Assembly (NCBI GenBank): GCA_905147135.1
Contig: LR990043.1
Coordinates: forward strand, 9,831,057-9,895,056
Direction of reading: 5' to 3'
DNA from: Blastobasis lacticolella
Taxonomy: Eukaryota > Arthropoda > Insecta > Lepidoptera > Blastobasidae
DNA: 64,000 nucleotides
A model generated the notes under the pieces. The model saw only the letters and a program-made list of their open reading frames with translations, was not told the DNA's origin and ran no database searches. This document shows, in pieces, positions 51,350 through 61,625 of this stretch (its first letter is position 1; each line of letters opens with the position of its first letter). The translations under genes were made by a program, and so were the position numbers.

Positions 51350-51850
51350 TCATCACTGCCCGTAACAGTACACTACAGGACTTAGGGCCTCTCTCACGAA
51401 AGGGGAGGTAATTGCCAAAATCTCCACGCTTGGCTGGTGGGTTGGAGATCGCAGTGTTATAAATATACCATATGAGGTGCAGCGTTAAACCTCACCAGCC
51501 GTCTTCCCATAAAGTGTGGGGTTAATTGGGCTACCTACGGGCTTCCCGTAATTTCTCACCAGTGGCTCCAAGTAGTTGTTACACATGAAGCGCCCTCACA
51601 CCGGTACACCACATCGGCTTGTGTGCTAAACCCGATCGAGAGATGCTTTGAAGCTTCGGCAAAAAAGCGGAACTGCGAATATCTCTCGCATTGTGTGTAA
51701 TGTCTGTCTTGGCGTGGAAGGCAACTCATCATAGATGTGCAAAGGAGTTTTGGCGGACACGGCAAGGCAGCAAGGCCATGTGGAGGGCCTAGGGCGGCAG
51801 TTGAGATCTTTAAAAACTGTCGGCCAGACACTGAATCTAACCTCACCTCT
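51350..51850 (-). repeat. RTE-like LINE 3'-UTR fragment
   Basis: As a complement it matches 31225-31370 (TCCAACCCACCAGCCAAGCG, GAGAGAGGCCCTAAGTCCTG). It continues with CCCACACTTTATGGGAAGAC and a GCGAGAGATATTCGCAGTTC segment. No intact frame. Confidence 0.55.
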
Positions 51851-51884
51851 GATCACAATCATTGCATAATTATTATTTACTTAC

Positions 51885-52162
51885 GTTGGATGACACAGGA
51901 AAAAATCAAATAAGGTTGGTACTGCACCCGGACGTAGTATAGTTCTAAAGGGACATGGGTCTAAATAATATTCTTCGAAATGCTTTGAACATAGCACACT
52001 GCATTTACAAGGCTTCCAATGCTTGATTGATTTTTTATATAATATATCACTTTGACTTGGCAAAATCAAGCGGTAGAGATCAGAAGATATATCTTTTTGT
52101 AGCAATACAGTCGCGCTGCAGAACTTGTCAATGAGCAGTTTTCCAATAGGTATCTTAATCAT
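51885..52162 (-). CDS. THAP-type zinc-finger exon, partial
   Basis: The minus frame of about 93 residues has KHWKPCKCSVLCSKHFEEYY (about 48-67) and RTILRPGAVPTLFDF (73-87). These are the conserved Trp-Pro, Cys-x2-His and GAVPT(L/I)F parts of the THAP DNA-binding domain (C2CH). The N-terminal Cys pair is not visible, so it is either in an upstream exon or lost. A donor CCAAC|GTAAGT ends the exon, which supports spliced use. THAP domains also occur in P-element-type transposases. Host gene, domesticated gene or relic cannot be told apart. Confidence 0.55.
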
Positions 52163-52169
52163 GCCTAAG

Positions 52170-52880
52170 CACTCCCTAGATGGCGCCCCGACAATTTTGG
52201 TAATTCATAATCGCTTGAAATAGGTTCTTAGCAAAGAGGATATTAACACTGGGTGCGTTGTATTGGATAATATTGTATTTGTCAATAGTTTTTAACCATT
52301 TTAGAGGTTGTAATAAATTATTACAAACAAAACAAACATCAATTTGACTGAGTCAATTCGTTTCATGGACACATCATCAATGCATAGCATCAAGGATGGA
52401 CGCAATACAAATATGAAAGGTTTGTATTAAAATCCTAAGGTTTGTATTTCCTGTGCACAATAAACTGTTAAATAAATAAAAAAAATCATTTCGTTGAACC
52501 TTTTGGTAAAAAATTACAAAAATTGTAGGAGCGCCGTATATATTGATGGTTTTTGAAACCAATTGACAATACCCACTGGAAAACTTCTTATAGTTAAAGA
52601 CCAGGTTTAGTACCTGGGGCCTTATTTTGCTAAATTACCGTCTTCCCGAATCGATCACGGATAGTCAATTTTGGCTCAAACTCTCTGACACAAATAAGTG
52701 AACCAAATCCTTCATACATAGCTTTGACATGGCAAACTCGTGATCGAAACTTTACCGTGATACGATTGACTCGCCTTGCAGAAACAAGCGCTCAGTATCA
52801 ATTCGGCAAACGGATGAATAAGAAAATAAGCTCCCTGTAACGACATAAATCTGGATCTAGACCAGAACTTTTTTATACCA
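52170..52880. other. AT-rich intergenic DNA, nothing seen
   Basis: No gene, repeat boundary or RNA gene is evident here apart from short AT-rich runs. Confidence 0.4.
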
Positions 52881-52884
52881 CTAT

Positions 52885-53060
52885 AGTGGCTGATAGACGT
52901 GCGAGTAAGTACGCGAACTTGTGATTCGACGACCTTGCCTTGCCTTGACACGACCAACGTGTGTCAGCCTAAGTACGCGTACTTTGAAACCGCCGAGTAA
53001 GTTTGCCGGCGATACCACATATTTCTTTTGCATGTAGCTCGCAGCTCGCGGCGTCGGTTC
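52885..53060. repeat. Copy of the TACGCGTACTT-rich interspersed repeat
   Basis: GTGGCTGATAGACGTGCGAG then GTGTGTCAGCCTAAGTACGC, followed by a CGCGTACTTTGAAACCGCCG segment, are the complement of 34555-34730 with few changes. Confidence 0.6.
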
Positions 53061-53884
53061 AGTTGTGTTTTTTGCATAAAAGAGCATTGAACATTTACTA
53101 TTTAGAAAATCACCAACCACTTTTCGCCATTTTGAAAATATATAGATTTTGTGGCCACTGATAAAAGTTATGCCAATCGATAGGAAACTTTAATATCTAT
53201 CGATCACTTTATGTTCATATGTGAATCGAAAAGTTCTTAGAATCGCTATAAAAATACAAGAAAACTTTTGGGGGTCTTGCTGCACCACGTCCGTAGGCTA
53301 TACCCTAGAGACCCTACACGTGACCCCCGGGTGGTGCGAAGAGTGCAGCCGAAATTGCTTGGTGGTAGGGCCTCGGCCTGCATGGCTAGCGACCACCCAC
53401 GGAGATGAGTCTGCATGGCGCTAAGCAGCCCATGGGCTGTGTTCCGCCAGAGTACTCCGTGAGCCATTTCCCCTCGTCCGAGTGCTGTAATGTTGGTACT
53501 CTGTAGGTCCAAGTTTTGTGTCGGACATGATACGGGGGGTGGGCGTGACAGGTTGGCGCGGGGGCCAGGGAGACCCGATGAAACGGCTCGTCGCTGGCCG
53601 CCCGCCAGTTAGTAGGGGACCCGAACCCGGGCATCACTTTCAACCTCCGGCCCGGGAGGCTGTCCCGCCAACTGCGCGAAAAATCCTGGGGATTCCTGTC
53701 GTGCCGGGGTAGGAGACCGGAGTGGACCCGACAGGTAACTTCCGGGGATCGGGGGCCCTTCCGTCCCCCGTGCCAGCTTTTCACACAACCCATCCCTCTG
53801 CAGCGTTCTGTAGCAAAACATCTTTGCCCTGCTGGATACCAATGTTACAGCACTCCTTTTTTTTTTTACCCCTCTAAAAATACC

Positions 53885-55336
53885 ATGGCAAAAAGTAAAA
53901 CAAAGAGTAAGGTTTTTTCAGCGGCACCCCTTTCCACACTTCGAGTGGACTTTTGCAACATCAGGGGCCTCCACTCCAACCTGAACGCCGTACATCACCA
54001 CCTTGAGACGGCGAAGCCTGCCTTACTCTTTCTGACTGAAACACAGATATCACCTCCGGCCGACACTTCGTACCTCCACTATCCTGGGTACAAGTTAGAA
54101 CACAGGCTTCTTCCTCGTGCTGGTGTGTGCTTATTCGTCAGAAGTGATATCTGCTGTCGACGTCTTGCCATTGAACAGAGTGACGAATCTGTTTTGTGGG
54201 TGTGCGTGGAACAGGGAGGTTCATCCCGTGTCTACGCATGCCTATGCATATATATGCATAACCGTCACGGCATAGGTGAGACAAATCGGTTTTTCGAGCA
54301 CATTCAATGCGCTACCGACAAGGTTCTTGAGCGTTGTCCTTCGGCTGAGCTGGTAGTTTTAGGAGACTTTAATGGTCACCACACTGAGTGGCTAGGGTCA
54401 AGCCGCCCTACCAACCCCGCCGGGAGATCCGCCCACGAATTTGCTTTGGCCAATGGTCTCACGCAGCTGGTATTAGAACCCACCTACTTACCGGATGTTG
54501 TGGGCCGTAATCCTTCTTTGTTAGACCTTCTGTTGACCTCCCACCCAGACGGTTATCGGGTGTCCGTCGATGCTCCTCTTGGGACATCTGACCACTGCCT
54601 GGTCCGTTCTGAGGTGCCTCTTGCTACACCCGAACGGGCTCGCCCCAGTGGGTCACGCAAGGTATGGCACTATGGTTCAGCAGACTGGGATGGATTGCGA
54701 GAATTCTTCGCGTCGTACCCGTGGATGCAGCTTTGCTTTTCCTCAAATGACACCAACACCTGTGCTGCCGCTGTAGCTGATGTCATACTGCAGGGAATGG
54801 AATGTTTTATTCCATCTTCTGTAGTCCGTCTCGGCGGCAAAAGTCAGCCCTGGTACGACAGGCCTAGTGCTGAGGCAACTCGCCTCAAGCAGGATGCTTT
54901 TCGTGCCTGGACAGTGGCTCGGGCCCAAAAGGACCCTAACACCCACATTTTGAGGAAAAAGTACAATGCTGTATCGAGGTCTACAAAGAGGGTAATCGCC
55001 AGAGCAAAATTTAATTTCATCGGCGGAATTGGAGAGAAACTGATCAGCTACCCCTCTGGGAGCCGTGCTTTTTGGTCTCTCTCCAAAGCTGTCGAGGGGA
55101 ACTTTTGTCGGAACACCTTTCCACCTTTGCGCAAGCTGGATGACCAATTGGCCCACACAGCAAAAGAGAAAGCCGATCTCTTAGGTAATCTCTTTGCTCA
55201 TAACTCAACTCTGGATGATGGGGGAGCTGCACCGTCTACCATCTTACGGTGTGAGGGCATCATGCCCGAGGTTCGTTTCACCCAAAAAATCATAAAACGT
55301 GTGCTTCTCTCCCTAGACATCCGGAAGTGGACCTGA
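53885..55336 (+). CDS. Endonuclease half of jockey-like polyprotein (ends in frameshift)
   Basis: 483 residues starting at ATG in the context ACCATGG. The apurinic-type endonuclease shows CNIRGLHSN (24-32, catalytic N25), FLTETQIS (49-56, E52), VVLGDFNGHHTEW (157-169) and TSDHCLV (234-240). This domain nicks target DNA so that its 3' end can prime reverse transcription. The linker after 245 resembles the start of the frame at 1653-3842 (VWHYGSADWD). The frame ends prematurely at DIRKWT because of a deletion that is not a multiple of three. Confidence 0.88.
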   Translation: MAKSKTKSKVFSAAPLSTLRVDFCNIRGLHSNLNAVHHHLETAKPALLFLTETQISPPADTSYLHYPGYKLEHRLLPRAGVCLFVRSDICCRRLAIEQSDESVLWVCVEQGGSSRVYACLCIYMHNRHGIGETNRFFEHIQCATDKVLERCPSAELVVLGDFNGHHTEWLGSSRPTNPAGRSAHEFALANGLTQLVLEPTYLPDVVGRNPSLLDLLLTSHPDGYRVSVDAPLGTSDHCLVRSEVPLATPERARPSGSRKVWHYGSADWDGLREFFASYPWMQLCFSSNDTNTCAAAVADVILQGMECFIPSSVVRLGGKSQPWYDRPSAEATRLKQDAFRAWTVARAQKDPNTHILRKKYNAVSRSTKRVIARAKFNFIGGIGEKLISYPSGSRAFWSLSKAVEGNFCRNTFPPLRKLDDQLAHTAKEKADLLGNLFAHNSTLDDGGAAPSTILRCEGIMPEVRFTQKIIKRVLLSLDIRKWT

Positions 55337-55376
55337 TGGCATTCCGGCTATCGTTCTCAAAAAATGTGCTCCCGAG

Positions 55377-56855
55377 TTGTCTCCCGTGTTAATGCGCCTA
55401 TTCAAGCTTTCCTACACCTCTGGAACGGTGCCGTCTTCACGGAAGCTAGCCCATGTGCATCCGATACCCAAGAAGGGTGACAATTCAGACCCATCAAATT
55501 ACAGGCCTATAGCGGTAACCTCCTTGCTCTCTAAGGTGATGGAGCGGGTCATCAATATCCAGCTCCTTGGATACCTCGAAGATCGCCAGCTGATCAGTGA
55601 CCGTCAATATGGCTTCCGTCATGGTCGCTCAGCTGATGACCTTCTTGTGTACCTAACACACCGGTGGGCTGAGGCTGTCGAAAGCAAGGGGGAGGCTCTG
55701 GCTGTCAGTCTTGATATAGCCAAGGCATTTGATCGGGTCTGGCACAGGGCACTGCTAACAAAACTCCCGAAGTACGGTATCCCCGAGGGGCTCTGCAATT
55801 GGGTATCCAGCTTTCTGTCTGGACGGAGCATCCAAGTCGTTGTCGACGGATGCTGCTCCGATACCAAGACCATTAATTCTGGAGTACCCCAAGGTTCAGT
55901 GCTATCTCCCACGCTGTTTCTTCTGCATATCAATGATATGCTGAATATTCCCAGTATTCATTGCTATGCAGATGACAGTACTGGAGATGCTTGTTATACT
56001 GGCCGTGCGAATATCCCTCGTTCCGTGGTGTCGGAAAGCCGAATAAGACTTGTGTCAGAGATTGAACACTCCTTGGAGCAAGTTGCTCACTGGGGCAGAC
56101 TGAACCTAGTGGAATTCAACCCTTCAAAGACACAAGTCTGCGCATTTTCCGCCAAAAAGGATCCCTTTGTCATAGTGCCGCAGTTCCAAGGGACACCCCT
56201 TTCCATCTCAAATAGTATCGGGATCCTTGGTGTCGACATATCGGATAACGTGCGATTCCGGAGTCACCTAGAAGGTAAGGCCAAACTGGCTTCAAAAAAG
56301 CTTGGCGTGCTTAACCGGTCCAGGCGATACTTCACCCCAGGGCAGCGCCTGCTGCTGTACAAGGCACAGGTGCGGCCTCATATGGAGTATTGTTCCCATC
56401 TTTGGGCCGGCGAAACTGCTGACCTGCTTAATCCTTTGGACTCCGTACAGAGACGCGCCGTACGAATTGTCGACGATCCCATACAAACAAGCAAGTTAGA
56501 ACCACTGGCTAACCGAAGGGACTTTGGCTCCCTGTGTGTGTTCTATCGGCTGTACAATGGGGAGTGTTCCGAGGAACTTTTCGATCTGGTGCCCACAGCA
56601 CAATTCCGCCATCGCACCACCCGCCGTGGGCTGGGTACTCATCCCCACTACGTAGACCCTCTGTTGGTCACCACAAGAAGGTTCGAAAGAACGTTTCTCG
56701 CTCGTACGATTAGGATGTGGAATGAGCTCCCAGCCACAGTGTTTCCTTTGGACTATGACATGGGATCGTTCAAGAGGTATATTAGAGGTCTCTTTAGAGG
56801 CGGGCAACGCATTGGTGACTCCCCTGGTGTTGCTGATGTCCATAGGCGGCGGTGA
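55377..56855 (+). CDS. Reverse-transcriptase half of jockey-like polyprotein
   Basis: 492 residues in a different frame from the endonuclease; RT sense already begins near 55327 (SGPDGIPAIVL) upstream of this start. Motifs are SNYRPIAVTSLLSKVMERVI, QYGFRHGRS, SLDIAKAFDRVW, GVPQGSVLSPTLF and CYADDSTGD (catalytic YADD). The C-terminus has YCSHLWAG and RMWNELPATVF, typical of jockey-type proteins. The domain itself looks intact. Confidence 0.88.
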   Translation: MSPVLMRLFKLSYTSGTVPSSRKLAHVHPIPKKGDNSDPSNYRPIAVTSLLSKVMERVINIQLLGYLEDRQLISDRQYGFRHGRSADDLLVYLTHRWAEAVESKGEALAVSLDIAKAFDRVWHRALLTKLPKYGIPEGLCNWVSSFLSGRSIQVVVDGCCSDTKTINSGVPQGSVLSPTLFLLHINDMLNIPSIHCYADDSTGDACYTGRANIPRSVVSESRIRLVSEIEHSLEQVAHWGRLNLVEFNPSKTQVCAFSAKKDPFVIVPQFQGTPLSISNSIGILGVDISDNVRFRSHLEGKAKLASKKLGVLNRSRRYFTPGQRLLLYKAQVRPHMEYCSHLWAGETADLLNPLDSVQRRAVRIVDDPIQTSKLEPLANRRDFGSLCVFYRLYNGECSEELFDLVPTAQFRHRTTRRGLGTHPHYVDPLLVTTRRFERTFLARTIRMWNELPATVFPLDYDMGSFKRYIRGLFRGGQRIGDSPGVADVHRRR

Positions 56856-57015
56856 CCACTTTCCATCAGGTGGCCCGCTTGCCTGTTTGTCTGCTAAGTA
56901 ACATAAAAAAAAAAAAAAAAAAAAAAAAACTTGAACAAAATTATTTAATGTTTACTCCGCCTATTCGTCTCCTAATTCGTCTTTCCACTCAATTGACAAC
57001 AATATATCTGTCTCT

Positions 57016-58305
57016 TTGCGTAACATTTTCAGAAATAGCAGCTCACTAAACGTTTGTCATTTGAATGCCCAGAGTATCCCACAACATTATTCAGATCTTG
57101 TGGAGGCTTTCTCGTCAGTCCCCGTATATGCTTTACTAATTTCCGAGTCATGGTTGAAGCCATCGTTGCCCTCCACTTCATTCGGTCTTCCTGGGTACGT
57201 CCTCATACGCAACGATCGCATTGGGAAACGTGGAGGTGGTGTCGCAATTTATTTGCGTGCGGATATACCATATAAAATTATGGCTTCCTCATGCCCTACT
57301 TACTCGGCTGCTCCTGAATACCTAATCTTGGAAGCTAAGGCCAGGGGCGTCAGACTCGCCCTAGGAGTAATTTATTGTCCACCCAGCATTGATTATTTCT
57401 CACAGCTTGACTCACTTCTAGTGTCTGTCTCTTCGGAGAATTTGCATGCGATAGTGATGGGTGATTTTAACACTGATCTCTGCACGCCTAGTCTCAGAGC
57501 CCGAAAACTTATCTCTTTGGTTGAGTCAGCTAATCTTCGCGTGCTCCCTCTTCAACCCACTCACACAAATTTTGAGTCTCCTGATACCTGGCTTGACCTC
57601 ATACTTGCCTCCTCTTGCGCATTAGCCACTAATCATGGTCAAATGTCAGCACCGGGGTTTTCCAGGCACGACCTTATTTACTTGGAGTTCAACATCAAAC
57701 CGCCTAAACCTAAACCGGTGACTATTAATCTGCGCAGTTTTAGGGGCATGGACTTGGACGCGCTTGGGGTGGATGCGGCAAGTCTGAATTGGAGTGCGTG
57801 TCTTGCTGCATCATCCATTGATGAGAAGATATATATTTTCAACGAAGCCATTTTGTCTTTATTTGATACGCATGCACCCAAACGTACTGTAAGGATAAAG
57901 CATCCGCCGAGCCCTTGGATTACTGAAGGGGTTCGCATGGCCATGCTCAAGCGGAACAAGGCCTTTCGTAAGTTTAAAGCGGATCGTAATGAGTCGAACT
58001 GGTCATCATATAAATACGCACGCAATCTGAGCAATAAAATTGTTAGAAACGAGAAACGCCGCTACTTCCACAAAAGCCTGACTGATTCCTCCGCCGCTAA
58101 TATATGGAAATTTCTCAAGACGGTTGGGGTTAGCGAGCCGCGGGCTCCGGAGCAGAAGCTGCCTTTTTGTCCTGACGTCCTAAATCGACATTTTTCTGCT
58201 ACACCTCAATTGGATAAGGACATTAAGGCGGATACTATCGGTTTTGTTGCTTCTCTGCCTAGGCCTTCAGTTCAGTCTTTTGAATTTTGCGCGGTCTCAG
58301 GATGA
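57016..58305 (+). CDS. LINE endonuclease and linker (I/jockey supergroup)
   Basis: 429 residues. LNVCHLNAQSIPQHYSDLVE (catalytic N), LLISESWLKPSL (catalytic E), GYVLIRNDRIGKRGGGVAIY, GVIYCPPS, HAIVMGDFNTDL and FSRHDLIYLEF (catalytic H) are the endonuclease blocks. The linker holds NKAFRKFKAD and KRRYFHKSLTDSSAANIWK. The frame ends at a frameshift just before the RT. It differs from the neighbouring jockey-like element in every block, so it is another family. Confidence 0.82.
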   Translation: MRNIFRNSSSLNVCHLNAQSIPQHYSDLVEAFSSVPVYALLISESWLKPSLPSTSFGLPGYVLIRNDRIGKRGGGVAIYLRADIPYKIMASSCPTYSAAPEYLILEAKARGVRLALGVIYCPPSIDYFSQLDSLLVSVSSENLHAIVMGDFNTDLCTPSLRARKLISLVESANLRVLPLQPTHTNFESPDTWLDLILASSCALATNHGQMSAPGFSRHDLIYLEFNIKPPKPKPVTINLRSFRGMDLDALGVDAASLNWSACLAASSIDEKIYIFNEAILSLFDTHAPKRTVRIKHPPSPWITEGVRMAMLKRNKAFRKFKADRNESNWSSYKYARNLSNKIVRNEKRRYFHKSLTDSSAANIWKFLKTVGVSEPRAPEQKLPFCPDVLNRHFSATPQLDKDIKADTIGFVASLPRPSVQSFEFCAVSG

Positions 58306-58319
58306 AGGCAGGAAAACTC

Positions 58320-59080
58320 TGATATCCGTTCAATCTAAGGCAGTGGGATGCGATGGGGTAGGCAGGGACATGATCTTTCACATTTTTAATTCTGTCCTTT
58401 CATTATTAACACATATTATCAACTTTTCACTCTCTACTCCTCCTTTCCTAATCTTTGGCGTAAGGCATTGGTCATTCCACTTCCCAAAATCTCCTCTCCT
58501 ACTTCGTTAAATCATCCAATGCCTTTAACAACGTAGATCATGACATCCTGCTTGTTGTCTTATCGCATCTCGGTGTGTCGTCCGCGGTTGTTGATTGGTT
58601 CACCTCGTATCTTCGCGGTCGTCAACGGGCGGTTACGGCTGATGGGTTAACGTCTAGCTGGTGTACCCTTGATACGGGTGTCCCGCAGGGTGGTATCCTT
58701 TCGCCCCTTCTTTTTTCAATTTTTATTAACTAACTCACTCGTGATCTCAGCTGCTCGTATCACCTGTATGCTGACGATTTGCAGATATATGCGGACACGG
58801 AGGCTGCTAATATCTCTGATGCGGTGTCTGCTCTTGTCAAGGATCTCGATGCTGTCCAGAATTGGGTTTCCAAATTCGGTATCTCGGTTAATCCCTCTAA
58901 GTGCCAAGCCGTTATTCTGGGTAGCCCGTATCAAATTAAACGCCTCGACATTTCCCGGGTTCCTCCAATCCATTTCAACGGTGTGGTTGTCCCTTATTCT
59001 CCCCAGGTAAAGGATTTGGGGCTACACATTAATAGTACGTTTAGCTGGTCAGGCCACGTGACTGAGGTTAGCAGGAAGGT
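58320..59080 (+). pseudogene. Broken reverse transcriptase of the second LINE
   Basis: RT blocks lie in two frames with stops between. The YADD motif (HLYADDLQIY) is intact near 58768-58790, but a block of the fingers region is deleted near 58512 and an in-frame TAA lies at about 58730. Confidence 0.75.
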
Positions 59081-59085
59081 AACTG

Positions 59086-60102
59086 GGAATAGGTGAAAGT
59101 CACTAGGGGCCAAGTCTGGATTGCCTTCAGCGCAACTTCCGACCAATGTGCAGGAGCGTTATCGTAAAGAAACAACACACCCAATGCCAGTTTTCCACGA
59201 CGTTTTTTTTAACTGCATCACGTACTTTTGGGATTCAACCTGCATAATACAGTCCAGTAATCGTCTGCTCTTTCGGCATGTAATCAATAAAAAGAATTCC
59301 TTCATTATCCCAAAACACAGAGGCCATAACCTTGCCAGAGGTACGAGCCGCTCGACATTTCTTCATAGGCGGTGAGGATGGCCGTTTCCAAGACATGCTT
59401 TGCTTTTTTGTTTCGGGATCAAAATGGTGGACCCATGTATGTGTGTTACATGTCATTGTAATAATACAACGGAAAAATTGATCCGAATCCGACAAACATT
59501 TCGAGATAGCGCCTTGAAATTTCCAAACGACGTTTTTTGTTTTCTTCGGTTAGCATTCGTGGAACCCACCTTGCTGAAACCTTTTTGAAACCCAGTGAAT
59601 CGGTTAAAATGGATTGAATGCTGCCAAATGATATCTTTAGGATCTCTGCTAAATGTTTTATGGTTATTCTTCTGTATTCCAAAACCAATTTTTCAATTTT
59701 CTTGACATTTTCTTCCGTAACAGAAGTTGAAGGCCGCCCGGAACGAGGATCATCTCCATCCTCGATCTACCTCTTCTAAATACAGCAACCCAGTAAGCGA
59801 CGGTAGAATATGGCAAAGCATTATCCCCTAATGTCTGCTGGATATCCAAAAAATTTCTTTAGTGGACATTTTTTTCAAGCACATATCCTTTATCACTGCA
59901 CGTAACTCATGCTTCTCCATATTTAAGGATTTTTAGAAACGCCTTGTACTAAATAAATTATTACTTGCAAACGGTACGATCAAATCGAGTGTTATTACGC
60001 ATAAATATTGTGTGCTTGGCACTCTTTAAAATAAATATTTAACTACCCACAAAAATATTATATTCATGTGCACTTCTAAGAACTTTTTGATTCACCCTCG
60101 TA
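59086..60102 (-). mobile_element. Mariner element, degenerate
   Basis: The 5' end on the minus strand is TACGAGGGTGAATCAAAAAG with TA at the edge. Transposase begins at an ATG near 59920 (MEKHELRAVIKDMCLKKMST). Later pieces DNALPYSTVAYWV, RRITIKHLAEILKISFGSIQ, GFKKVSARWVPRMLT, VHHFDPETKKQSMSWK and KEQTITGLYYAG are the helix-turn-helix and DDE core of insect mariners. Several frameshifts. The 3' end is lost at about 59086, where the sequence switches to the LINE. Confidence 0.82.
59235..59920 (-). pseudogene. Mariner transposase pseudogene
   Basis: Three overlapping minus frames (59664-59849, 59446-59688, 59235-59495) together cover the N-terminal helix-turn-helix, the WVPRxLT linker and the first catalytic block. 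NDNAPAHW-like sense (RDNAPAHWSEVAL) continues near 59130-59180. Frameshifts make it inactive. Confidence 0.78.
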
Positions 60103-60189
60103 AGAAGCCGCAAAATCGTAATTTTTTCGAAATGGCCTATAGTGGGTGGTGACCGAAATGTACAATGCTATTTGTTTAAGTTTAATTAA

Positions 60190-60310
60190 CTTTATGGTTT
60201 TCTGTTGCGAACTTGACTGATTTTGAGTTCATTAAAAGGCCACCCGGAAAAGTTCGTGAACTTAGAAACCACGTACTTTAAGTTCGTACGTACGCCTACA
60301 TTACGTTAAA
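60190..60310. repeat. Partial copy of the TACGCGTACTT-rich repeat family
   Basis: AATTAACTTTATGGTTTTCT then GTTGCGAACTTGACTGATTT is the complement of 34430-34480, followed by AAGTTCGTGAACTTA and CGTACGTACG segments. Confidence 0.5.
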
Positions 60311-60409
60311 TAAATTTTTTTTTATACCACTAAGGTGGCAAACAAGCTTACGGCCTGCCTGATGGTAAACAGTCACCGCAGCCTATGGACGTTTGCAATA
60401 CCAGGGGTA

Positions 60410-60922
60410 TCACCCACGCGTTGCCGAAGCCCGTAAAAATCTTTTTACCCCTTTCTTGAAGAACTCCATGTTGTACTCTCCAGGGAAAACCGCTCCAGGT
60501 AGTTCATTCCACAACCTTAGTGTGCGTGGGAAAAAAATCCTTTGAAACCGCACAGTTCGCGACCAATTTGGCTCCAAGGTGTAAGGATGAACTCCCTGTC
60601 TATGGCGAGCGGTGCGATGATAGAATGTAGCTGTAGGCATCATGTCAAACAAATCTTCAGAGCAAACACTGTTGTACAAGCGATAGAACACACAATGGGA
60701 GGCGAAATCCCTCCGCTGACTAAGCGGCTCAATACCACTTGTGAGCACAGTATCATCGACAATTCTCACAGCGCGCTTTTGGATCAAGTCACAAGGACCA
60801 AGCTGATATGCCGGTGCTCCCGCCCATAGATGGGAGCAACACTCCAAATGGGGTCTGACTTGAGCCTTATATAGGAGAAGCCGTTGACCCAGCGTGAAGT
60901 ATTGCTTCGATCTGTTAAGCAC
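60410..60922 (-). pseudogene. C-terminal part of jockey-like RT pseudogene
   Basis: 170 residues, LNRSKQYFTLGQRLLLYKAQ, SHLWAGAPAYQLGP, RRDFASHCVFYRLYNSVC and RTLRLWNELPGAVFPGEYN. It is the thumb and C-terminal region of the LINE at 60318-61742, cut off from the palm by frameshifts. Confidence 0.75.
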
Positions 60923-61193
60923 ACCCAGCTGTTTAGATGCGAGCTTGACCTTTTCTTCTAAATGACTACGAAACTGGACGTCACTGGAGATGTCGGCACC
61001 AAGGATATGTATGCTCTTAGAGATGGTAAGCGGTGTATCCTAGGAGCTACAACGAATGGAGTTTTCTTGGCGGTGAATGCGCATACATGTGTATTAGTGG
61101 AGTTAAATTGGACTAGATTTAGTCGTCCCCAATCGGAGATATTAGATAAAGTACTCTCGATTTTAGACACACGTACTTCGCGACTTTCCTCCA

Positions 61194-61625
61194 CTATGGC
61201 ACGGGGGATATTAGCACGACCGTATAAGAGGCGTCTCCAGTACTGTCATCCGCATAGTAATGAATGCCGTCAACGGACAGCATATCATTGATATGAAGGA
61301 GGATCAGAGTTGGAGACAGCACCGAGCTTGGGACACCAGCGTTAATGTCCAAGCTATTGGAGCAACAGCCGTCAACTACGGCCTTGATGCATCTGCTGGA
61401 CAAAAAGCTAGTTACCCACTTGCACAATCCCTCGGGAAGCCCGTATGATGGTAACTTCGATAGAAGATCCCTATGCCAGACCCGATCTAACGCCTTTACC
61501 ATATATAGGCCAACTGCCAGTGCCTCACCTTGACTCTTAACAGCTAAAGCCCAACGGTGTGTTAGGTAGACTAGAAGATCACCCGTTGAGCGACAATGTC
61601 GGAAATCATATTGACGGTCGCTCAA
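61194..61625 (-). pseudogene. Palm part of jockey-like RT pseudogene
   Basis: 143 residues with MSDRQYDFRHCRSTGDLLVY, LDRVWHRDLLSKLPSYGLPE and YYADDSTGDASYTV. The usual AFDR site reads ALDR, and the PQGS motif has lost residues (GVPSSVLS), so the enzyme is dead. Confidence 0.78.

Larger units (their letters stand above)
53263..56932 (+). mobile_element. Jockey-like LINE, nearly full length
   Basis: A GC-rich 5' UTR (53263-53884), an endonuclease frame (53885-55336), a reverse-transcriptase frame (55377-56855), a short 3' UTR with CCCCTGGTGTTGCTGATGTC and an A tail (56907-56930). The two frames are one polyprotein broken by a small deletion near 55325. No separate gag-like ORF1 with CCHC knuckles is seen. 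The 5' boundary and target duplication are not certain. Confidence 0.85.
56990..59085 (+). mobile_element. Second LINE, internally deleted, cut by mariner
   Basis: Directly downstream of the A tail of the jockey-like element. The endonuclease frame is followed by frameshifted RT pieces: SKAVGCDGVGRDMIFHIFNS, FNNVDHDILLVVLSHLGVSS, DTGVPQGGILSPLLFS and HLYADDLQIYADTEAANISD. The part between the first two RT blocks is missing near 58510, and a stop splits the palm near 58730. The 3' end is replaced by a mariner copy at about 59085. Confidence 0.8.

Noticed and set aside
53386..53842. Overlapping frames of 64-135 residues in the GC-rich region before the jockey-like ORF
   Set aside because: GC-rich 5' UTR gives long frames on both strands; none shows gag-like or CCHC motifs.
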